A stretch of 6,000 bases of DNA from Lysobacterales bacterium (GTDB lineage Bacteria; Pseudomonadota; Gammaproteobacteria; Xanthomonadales; Xanthomonadaceae): contig JAATFS010000434.1 in the NCBI GenBank assembly GCA_015655035.1, positions 1 to 6,000 on the forward strand, in the 5' to 3' direction. Both the position numbers and the translations under genes were made by a program. Under the pieces are notes generated by a model. It searched no databases, was not told the DNA's origin, and worked only from the letters and a program-made list of their open reading frames with translations. How positions within the stretch are numbered: position 1 is the stretch's first letter; each line of letters opens with the position of its first letter. This document shows positions 1 to 4,357 of the stretch, one piece after another.

Positions 1-383
1 ACTTTCAGCAAACGTCCGCGCAGGTGGACTGGCTGCCGCGGATCATCGGCCACGCGCAGCTGAAACTGGGTACGGCGCAGATCCGGCGTGGGAAGCCCTT
101 CGATCTGCCCCATCACCATGACCTCTTTGCCCTCCTGGTGTGGGGGCAATTGCCGGTCCAGCACCCCGCCGGCGTGAAGCCCGGCCCAGCCGAAACCGAG
201 CAGCGCCATCGCGATCGCGCGTCCGCGCGGAGCGCGCCAGCACAGCAGTACCGAAGTACATAGCGCCAGTACGTAGATCTGCCATGGCAAACGTTGCGGC
301 CACCACAACGCGCCCACCACCCCGGCCAGCAGCCCGGCTGCCAGCATGGGTGCAGCTCGCGATGGAAGCACTTCCTGTGCCAA
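1..383 (-). CDS. comEC: ComEC/Rec2 competence protein, N-terminal part (runs off left edge)
   Basis: About 127 codons of the amino end of a ComEC-type DNA-uptake protein; the rest lies beyond position 1. ComEC forms the inner-membrane channel that carries single-stranded DNA into the cytoplasm during natural transformation. The frame shows two hydrophobic stretches (near LAAGLLAGVVGALWW and IYVLALCTSVLLCW), then ALLGFGWAGLHAG and RQLPPHQEGKEVMVMGQIEGLPTPD, which begins the soluble OB-like region (DUF4131) usual after the first helices of ComEC. The start is uncertain. A TTG at 383-381 has AAGGA seven bases upstream and is used here. An ATG at 347-345 has no visible ribosome binding site but would place the first helix right at the N-terminus. 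The frame is open upstream to a TAG near 465. The assignment rests on recalled family resemblance over the N-terminus only; the competence domain and beta-lactamase-like domain are not in the window. Confidence 0.75.
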   Translation of the reverse strand, partial: MAQEVLPSRAAPMLAAGLLAGVVGALWWPQRLPWQIYVLALCTSVLLCWRAPRGRAIAMALLGFGWAGLHAGGVLDRQLPPHQEGKEVMVMGQIEGLPTPDLRRTQFQLRVADDPRQPVHLRGRLLK

Positions 384-390
384 GGATCCA

Positions 391-395
391 TCCTT
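391..395 (-). promoter_or_regulatory. Candidate ribosome binding site for comEC
   Basis: On the minus strand AAGGA lies seven bases before an in-frame TTG (383-381). It is the best Shine-Dalgarno match near the beginning of the comEC frame and is the reason the TTG is preferred over the ATG at 347. A GTG at 371-369 also has AGGA, but directly adjacent and so too close. Confidence 0.4.
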
Positions 396-418
396 GCAGA
401 ACGGGCGCGGCGTCCGCC

Positions 419-504
419 GCAGGAAACGCCGCAGCACCAGGCGTGCGACGCGATTCCCCGAAGCCTAGCGATCACAACACACAGAAGGCAGCAGGAAACG
501 CCGC
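419..504. repeat. 14-bp perfect direct repeat upstream of comEC
   Basis: The plus-strand sequence GCAGGAAACGCCGC occurs at 419-432 and again at 491-504, 72 bases apart start to start. Both copies lie upstream of the comEC start. The match stops abruptly on both sides. It may be a pair of protein-binding sites or the trace of a small duplication; nothing else in the sequence decides between these. Confidence 0.6.
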
Positions 505-625
505 CCTAAGGCATAGGAACTTTCTCATGCGAAATTTCCACTGCCGCACTACCTGGCAACAGCTGCCGTGGCATCAGCGTCGGTCGTAACCACCGCCACA
601 CAATATGCGGCGCACGAGCAACCAG

Positions 626-641
626 GCCATCCCAGGATGGC
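626..641 (-). terminator. Small hairpin downstream of lolD, possible weak terminator
   Basis: A perfect 6-bp inverted repeat (GCCATC / GATGGC) with a 4-base loop begins 43 bases after the lolD stop. No run of T follows on the minus strand, so it is not a typical intrinsic terminator. It may only protect the 3' end of the mRNA, or be chance. Confidence 0.25.
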
Positions 642-684
642 TTCGCAGCCTGCACGGTTGACTACTGCTCGCGCTGCAAACCAA

Positions 685-1425
685 TCAAACCTCGGCCAAC
701 GACAGTTGCCGCAGCCTGCCTTGGTGCAGCTCGAGCACCCGATCGAGCTTGCGCGCCAAGCTACGGTCATGGGTCACCAGCGCCAGGCTGGTGCCATGCG
801 CGCGATTGAGTTCCAGCATCAGCTCGAACACGGTGGCTGCGGTCTTGTCGTCGAGGTTGCCTGTCGGTTCATCGCCAAGGACGCAGGCCGGGCGATTGAC
901 CAGGGCGCGCGCGACCGCTGCGCGCTGGCGCTCACCGCCAGACAACTCGCCCGGCTTGTGTTCCAAGCGGTGCCCCAGCCCGACCGACTCCAGCAAGTCC
1001 TGCGCGCGACGTTGCGCATCGGCAACGTCGACCCCGGCCAGCAGCACCGGCATCATCACGTTCTCCAGCGCAGTGAATTCCGGCAACAAGTGATGGAACT
1101 GGTAGACGAAGCCCAGCGAACGGTTGCGCAGGCGGCCACGTGCCGCGTCCGACAGCGCCGACATCCGCTGCCCGGTCACATAGACCTCGCCGGCCGTGGG
1201 TACGTCCAGCCCCCCGATCAGGTGCAACAACGTGCTCTTGCCCGCACCGGAAGCACCGACGATCGCCACCGTCTCTCCCGCCGCCACTTCCAGATCGAGA
1301 CCGTCGAACACCGGCGTGCGCATCTTGCCTTCGGCATAGGTCTTGCCGAGCCCTTCGGCGCGAACCACAGCCCCCTCGCCCACCTGCTTCATCTCTCGCC
1401 CTCGTGCGTTAACGAAATCACTCAT
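685..1425 (-). CDS. lolD: Lipoprotein-releasing ABC transporter ATP-binding protein LolD
   Basis: A 246-residue ABC ATPase that powers release of outer-membrane lipoproteins from the inner membrane to the periplasmic carrier LolA. Visible motifs: Walker A GASGAGKST (57-65), Q-loop in FVYQFHHLLPEFTALENV (Q109), signature LSGGERQR (161-168), Walker B and D-loop VLGDEPTGNLD (182-192), and H-loop histidine H219 in LVTHD. The segment FHHLLPEFTALENVMMP after the Q-loop is characteristic of LolD among the related MacB/FtsE ATPases. Length is slightly above the usual 225-235 because of an N-terminal extension. The ATG at 1425 overlaps the end of lolC by 8 bases (ATGAGTGA) and has GGAGG nine bases upstream. 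A second ATG at 1392 would give 235 residues, nearer the family norm. Translation is probably coupled to lolC. Nothing catalytic is missing. Confidence 0.95.
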   Translation of the reverse strand: MSDFVNARGREMKQVGEGAVVRAEGLGKTYAEGKMRTPVFDGLDLEVAAGETVAIVGASGAGKSTLLHLIGGLDVPTAGEVYVTGQRMSALSDAARGRLRNRSLGFVYQFHHLLPEFTALENVMMPVLLAGVDVADAQRRAQDLLESVGLGHRLEHKPGELSGGERQRAAVARALVNRPACVLGDEPTGNLDDKTAATVFELMLELNRAHGTSLALVTHDRSLARKLDRVLELHQGRLRQLSLAEV

Positions 1426-2659
1426 AACGCAAGGCCTCCGCCGGCTGCGTGCGCGCGGCGCGCCATGCCGGATAAAGCGTCGCCAGGAAACTCATCAACA
1501 GCGCGACGAGCGTGATGACCACCACGTCCTGCGGCTGCATGTCGGTCGGCAGGCCGGTGATGTAGTACACATCTTCCGGCAGCAGTTTGATGTTGAACAC
1601 CGATTCGATCACCCCGAGAATCCGCTCCAGGTTCAGCGTCAAGGTGATCCCGCCCACCACGCCCAGCACGGTGCCGATGATGCCGATCAGCGAACCCTGC
1701 ACCATGAAGACCTTCATCACCCCGCCCGGCGACAAGCCGAGTGTGCGCAGGATGGCGATGTCGGCCTGCTTGTCGGTCACCAGCATCACCTGAGAGGACA
1801 CCAGGTTGAAGGCGCCCATCGCGACGATCAGCGACAGCAGGATGCCCATCACCGTCTTTTCCATCTTCAGCGAGTGATAGAGGTTGGCGTTCTCGCGTGT
1901 CCAGTCACTTACCAGGTACGGGCCACGCAGGTTGACCGCAAGATCGCGGGCAACCTCCCAGGCCTTGTCCATGTCGTGCAGCCGCAGCCGCACGCCGGTG
2001 ACGCCGTCCATTCGCAGCACCCGCGCCAGGTCTTCCATGTTGGCGACCGCGAGCCCTCTATCGATTTCGTTGTAGCCGGCCTCGAAGATACCGCTGACAT
2101 TGAAGCGCTTGAGCTTGGGCAACGCGCCGACCGGGCTGCCCTGGAAATCAGACAGGGTCACCACCACCGTGTCGCCGACATCCACGCCCAGCCACAGCGC
2201 CAGCTCGCGGCCCAGCAGGATATTGAACGAGCCAGGCGTCAGGCTGTCGGCCGAGCCCTCTTTCATCTTCTGCGCCAGCACCGAAACCTTCGCTTCCTCG
2301 GCCGGAATCACGCCACGGACCATTGCCGGCTGGTTGCGTGGCCCGGACAGCAACGCTTCCTTCTCGATATAGGGTGCCGCTCCAGCCACGCGCGAGTCCT
2401 GCACCGCCAACTGCACCGCATGCTGCCAGTCGTGCATCGGCGCGCCCTCGGCACTGACCGTCGCATGCGCCGCCATTTGCAGCAGGCGATCGCGAATTTC
2501 CTTCTGGAAGCCGCTCATCACCGCCAACGTGGTGATGAGGACGGTCACCCCCAAGGCGATGCCCAGGATCGACGCCATCGAGATGAAGGAGATGAAGCCG
2601 TTGCGCCGCTTGGCGCGCAGGTAACGCAGACCGATGGCGACGGGAATGGGTTTGAACAT
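1418..2659 (-). CDS. lolC: Lipoprotein-releasing ABC transporter permease, LolC/LolF type
   Basis: A 413-residue inner-membrane permease of the LolC/LolE family, which extracts lipoproteins from the inner membrane and passes them to LolA. Layout: cytoplasmic N-terminus FKPIPVAIGLRYLRAKRRNGF, first membrane helix about 22-49, a large periplasmic domain to about 265, then helices at about 267-293, 316-343 and 379-398, ending in YPAWRAARTQPAEALRYE, a typical family tail. SPVGALPKLKRFNV (about 175-188) corresponds to the protruding 'hook' loop that in E. coli LolC binds LolA and that LolE lacks. The ATG at 2659 is chosen because the protein then begins as the family does; a TTG at 2668 would add three residues. 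Neither start has a good Shine-Dalgarno sequence. It lies 23 bases after ygfX and overlaps lolD. No second permease gene follows lolD, so the product may act as a homodimer (LolF). Confidence 0.92.
   Translation of the reverse strand: MFKPIPVAIGLRYLRAKRRNGFISFISMASILGIALGVTVLITTLAVMSGFQKEIRDRLLQMAAHATVSAEGAPMHDWQHAVQLAVQDSRVAGAAPYIEKEALLSGPRNQPAMVRGVIPAEEAKVSVLAQKMKEGSADSLTPGSFNILLGRELALWLGVDVGDTVVVTLSDFQGSPVGALPKLKRFNVSGIFEAGYNEIDRGLAVANMEDLARVLRMDGVTGVRLRLHDMDKAWEVARDLAVNLRGPYLVSDWTRENANLYHSLKMEKTVMGILLSLIVAMGAFNLVSSQVMLVTDKQADIAILRTLGLSPGGVMKVFMVQGSLIGIIGTVLGVVGGITLTLNLERILGVIESVFNIKLLPEDVYYITGLPTDMQPQDVVVITLVALLMSFLATLYPAWRAARTQPAEALRYE
1435..1439 (-). promoter_or_regulatory. Ribosome binding site of lolD inside lolC
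   Basis: GGAGG on the minus strand, nine bases before the ATG at 1425 and lying in the last codons of lolC. It favours the upstream lolD start over the ATG at 1392 and fits translational coupling of permease and ATPase. Confidence 0.55.
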
Positions 2660-2682
2660 GCGGTTCAACTGGTAAATAAACC

Positions 2683-3135
2683 TTATGGTGCCATCTGCGA
2701 GGCCCGAGACGAAATGGCGCGTGCGTCAGCGGCCAGACGCAGTTCACGTCGCGCAGCGGGAGGCAGCGTATCGGGCCAGAACAATCGCCATTCACGCCGT
2801 CGGCCCTTGCCGGCCCAGGACAGCATCGCCAGCGGGCCATGCCACTGGATGCGGAAGTCATGGACCGCCTTACCGTCCACGGTCACCGCAGTCTCGTTCC
2901 AGGGGATGACCAGCGTAGCGGCCGGCCTGCGCCATTCGCGGCAGATCAGCATGCCCCAACGAACCGTCACCAGCGCCGCCAGCGCCAGTGCCGGGATCGG
3001 CGCCAGGCCGCAGCGCCAGATCGCCCCCCCTGCCAGCGGCAGTAGTGCCGACAGCGCGAAGATCAGCCAGCGCGAGGGACGCCAATCAAGCCGGCAAGGC
3101 GCGGATGGCGGCGATGAGGGCAGCCGGTTTCGCAT
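2683..3135 (-). CDS. ygfX: YgfX-like (CptA-like) two-helix membrane protein
   Basis: A 150-residue protein with two closely spaced hydrophobic segments (about 22-40 and 43-65), followed by a basic stretch (REWRRP) and a soluble tail with several tryptophans ending near WRLFWPDTLPPAARRELRL. This layout, and the tail resembling LWLAADSMDEAEWRDLRR of E. coli YgfX, fit the YgfX family. It is encoded next to sdhE, as in E. coli, where the pair is also called CptB/CptA. In E. coli YgfX has been reported to interact with SdhE and with cytoskeletal proteins; its role as a toxin is disputed. The ATG at 3135 has GAGG nine bases upstream. It overlaps the end of sdhE by 50 bases in another frame, and no later in-frame ATG or GTG lies near the sdhE stop. 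Family assignment is by layout, weak similarity and context, not by strong motifs. Confidence 0.72.
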   Translation of the reverse strand: MRNRLPSSPPSAPCRLDWRPSRWLIFALSALLPLAGGAIWRCGLAPIPALALAALVTVRWGMLICREWRRPAATLVIPWNETAVTVDGKAVHDFRIQWHGPLAMLSWAGKGRRREWRLFWPDTLPPAARRELRLAADARAISSRASQMAP

Positions 3136-3346
3136 CGGGACAAGCCTCGTAGCCCATGAACCAGCGCCACAACCTATCGTCTTCGCAATCCAGCAGATAT
3201 AGGAAAACCGCCCGTTCGTCGTCGGAAGCCTGCGCCCAGCAACGGTCCAGGTAGCGCCCGAACAACTGATCGAGCTCGCGCATGCCACGGCGGCAGCGCC
3301 AGCGCAATTTCTTCAATTCGGTTGCTTCGTCCATCGTTTCGATCAT
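3086..3346 (-). CDS. sdhE: FAD assembly factor SdhE (succinate dehydrogenase flavinylation factor)
   Basis: An 86-residue, mostly helical cytoplasmic protein of the SdhE/YgfY/CptB family (Sdh5 in mitochondria), which helps attach FAD covalently to SdhA. The hallmark RRGMRELD is at residues 19-26; the conserved RGxxE in it is the part known to contact SdhA. DERAVFLYLLDCEDDRLWRWFMG (43-65) is the second conserved block, close to the family form LLExxDxxLxxWxMG. Length is normal (80-95). The first ATG is at 3346; a second at 3334 would give 82 residues starting MDEATELKKL. Neither has a strong ribosome binding site. It follows sdhB after 126 bases that hold three inverted repeats, so it may be expressed less than sdhCDAB or from a read-through transcript. 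Confidence 0.93.
   Translation of the reverse strand: MIETMDEATELKKLRWRCRRGMRELDQLFGRYLDRCWAQASDDERAVFLYLLDCEDDRLWRWFMGYEACPDAKPAALIAAIRALPA
3145..3148 (-). promoter_or_regulatory. Ribosome binding site of the ygfX-like gene inside sdhE
   Basis: GAGG on the minus strand, nine bases before the ATG at 3135. It lies inside sdhE and is the main support for a start that makes the two genes overlap by 50 bases. Confidence 0.45.
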
Positions 3347-3377
3347 CCGGCCAGGTCGCGCACGCCTGCGCTGCTAT

Positions 3378-3389
3378 CGGGCAAGCCCG
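3378..3389. repeat. Short inverted repeat between sdhB and sdhE
   Basis: CGGGC-AA-GCCCG, a perfect 5-bp palindrome with a 2-base centre, 32 bases before the sdhE start. One of three inverted repeats in this gap; alone it is weak evidence for structure. Confidence 0.3.
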
Positions 3390-3400
3390 GAAACGACAGC

Positions 3401-3425
3401 GGCACCAGACCCGCAGGTCGGTGCC
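3401..3425 (-). terminator. Strong hairpin after sdhB, possible attenuator or 3'-end stabiliser
   Basis: On the minus strand GGCACCGACC, loop TGCG, then GGTC, a single bulged T and GGTGCC: ten base pairs, GC-rich, with one bulge. It lies about 48 bases after the sdhB stop and 55 before sdhE. No T-run follows directly (next bases GCTGTCGTTT), so a classic intrinsic terminator is doubtful. It could lower read-through into sdhE or protect the sdh mRNA 3' end. Confidence 0.4.
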
Positions 3426-3434
3426 GCCGCCCAT

Positions 3435-3455
3435 CATGGCCGGGTTCTGGCCATG
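3435..3455. repeat. 7-bp perfect inverted repeat just after sdhB
   Basis: CATGGCC / GGCCATG arms enclose a 7-base loop (3442-3448), 17 bases after the sdhB stop. No T-run follows on the minus strand. It sits next to the stronger hairpin at 3401-3425, and the two could fold one after the other in the sdhB-sdhE spacer. Confidence 0.4.
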
Positions 3456-3472
3456 GTCGTTGTCGCCATCAC

Positions 3473-4255
3473 TCAGGCGCGACGCGCCATCATCAATTTC
3501 TTGATCTCGGCGATCGCCAACGCCGGGATCAGTCCCTTCGGACAGGTCCGCGCGCAGTTCATGATGGTGTTGCAGCGATACAGCTTGAACGGATCCTCGA
3601 GATCGTCCAGACGCGCGCCGGTGTCCTCATCTCGCGAATCGATGATCCAGCGGTAAGCCTGCAACAGGATCGCAGGTCCCAGGTAGCGTTCACCGTTCCA
3701 CCAATAGCTAGGGCAACTGGTCGAGCAGCACGCGCACAGGATGCACTCGTACAGCCCATCCAGCTTCTTCCGATCTTCCGGCGATTGCAGCCGCTCGCGG
3801 TCCGGCGGCGGCGGGGTCTGGGTACGGATCCACGGCTTGATCGATGCGTACTGCGCATAGAAGTGGGTCAGATCGGGCACCAGATCCTTGACCACGTTCA
3901 TGTGCGGCAACGGGTAGATCGGAACCTCGGTCTTCTTGCAGTCGCTGATGGCACGCGTGCAGGCCAGCGTATTGGTGCCGTCGATGTTCATCGCGCACGA
4001 ACCGCAGATGCCTTCGCGACACGAGCGCCGGAACGTCAGCGTCGGGTCGATCTCGTTCTTGATCTTGATCAGCGCGTCCAGAACCATCGGTCCGCAACTG
4101 TCCAGATCCACTTCATAGCTATCGGTACGCGGGTTGCTGTCGTCGTCGGGACTCCAGCGGTAGATCTTGAAGGTGCGCGTGTTCTTCGCACCCTTGGCCG
4201 GGAAATGCTTGCCCTTGCCGATCTTTGAATTCTTGGGGAGAGTGAACTCTGCCAT
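3473..4255 (-). CDS. sdhB: Succinate dehydrogenase iron-sulfur subunit SdhB
   Basis: A 260-residue protein that carries electrons from the FAD of SdhA to quinone at the membrane subunits of complex II (TCA cycle and respiration). The N-terminal ferredoxin-like domain has the [2Fe-2S] ligands C79, C84, C87 and C99 (SCREGICGSCAMNIDG, then LAC). The C-terminal domain has ECILCACCSTSCPSYWWN, with [4Fe-4S] ligands C171, C174, C177 plus C238, and [3Fe-4S] ligands C181, C228 and C234. Odd points: the usual RCHxIMNC reads RCNTIMNC (N229), and CPKGLNP reads CPKGLIP (I243). The protein is longer than E. coli SdhB (238), mainly from an N-terminal extension and a proline-rich linker TPPPPDRERLQ. The ATG at 4255 begins MAEFTLPKNSK; an in-frame ATG at 4345 only reads through the repeat and is rejected. 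The ribosome binding site is weak (GGAT about ten bases upstream). Confidence 0.96.
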   Translation of the reverse strand: MAEFTLPKNSKIGKGKHFPAKGAKNTRTFKIYRWSPDDDSNPRTDSYEVDLDSCGPMVLDALIKIKNEIDPTLTFRRSCREGICGSCAMNIDGTNTLACTRAISDCKKTEVPIYPLPHMNVVKDLVPDLTHFYAQYASIKPWIRTQTPPPPDRERLQSPEDRKKLDGLYECILCACCSTSCPSYWWNGERYLGPAILLQAYRWIIDSRDEDTGARLDDLEDPFKLYRCNTIMNCARTCPKGLIPALAIAEIKKLMMARRA

Positions 4256-4265
4256 GGCTTGTAAT

Positions 4266-4351
4266 CCGGGATTAGGGATTGGAGATTGGGGATTCGATGG
4301 ACGAGGAATTTCCGCTTGCGCGAATCCCCAATCCCGAACCCCCAATCCCGG
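4266..4351. repeat. Imperfect inverted repeat of GGGATTN heptads between sdhA and sdhB
   Basis: Two 31-base arms, 4266-4296 and 4321-4351, are inverted copies of each other with 27 of 31 positions matching, around a 24-base centre. Each arm is itself a tandem of 7-base units; the left reads GGGATTA, GGGATTG, GAGATTG, GGGATTC. The element takes up 86 of the 102 bases between the sdhA stop and the sdhB start. Comparable GGGATTGGGGATTCG-type sequences are, from memory, common between Xanthomonas genes. The transcript could fold into a long hairpin just before sdhB. It is probably a dispersed REP-like intergenic element; no transposase is present. Confidence 0.85.
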
Positions 4352-4357
4352 CTTTGG

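Larger units (their letters stand above)
384..684. other. Intergenic region between lolD and comEC, no convincing gene
   Basis: About 300 bases with no reading frame of coding character on either strand; short frames here are continuations of antisense shadows. It holds a small palindrome just after lolD (626-641), a 14-bp direct repeat (419-432 and 491-504) and the candidate comEC ribosome binding site. A comEC promoter would be expected here, but I see no clear -35/-10 pair. The gap suggests comEC is not tightly coupled to lolCD. Confidence 0.6.

Noticed and set aside
384..684. CRP-S or sigma-54 type competence promoter before comEC
   Set aside because: Only half-sites (TGCGA near 444 and 528; TGTGA near 475) are present; no copy has both halves at the right spacing, and no GG-N10-GC pair was found at a plausible position.
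568..1515. 315-codon open frame on the plus strand
   Set aside because: Antisense to lolD, with low-complexity Gln/Arg/Ala composition and no motifs; lolD on the other strand has every ABC ATPase motif.
1343..3202. 619-codon open frame on the plus strand
   Set aside because: It lies antisense to lolC, the ygfX-like gene and part of sdhE. Its product is rich in His, Gln, Arg and Asp with no recognisable domain, as expected for the shadow of a GC-rich gene, while the minus strand encodes clear conserved proteins.
2683..3288. 201-residue version of the ygfX-like protein starting at 3288
   Set aside because: Its first 51 residues are an out-of-frame shadow of sdhE with no membrane-protein or family character; the start at 3135 has a ribosome binding site.
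4256..4345. Extended sdhB start adding 30 residues (begins MGVRDWGF)
   Set aside because: The extra residues come entirely from translating the heptad inverted repeat (SNPQSPIPNPG). The ATG at 4255 gives the expected SdhB beginning.
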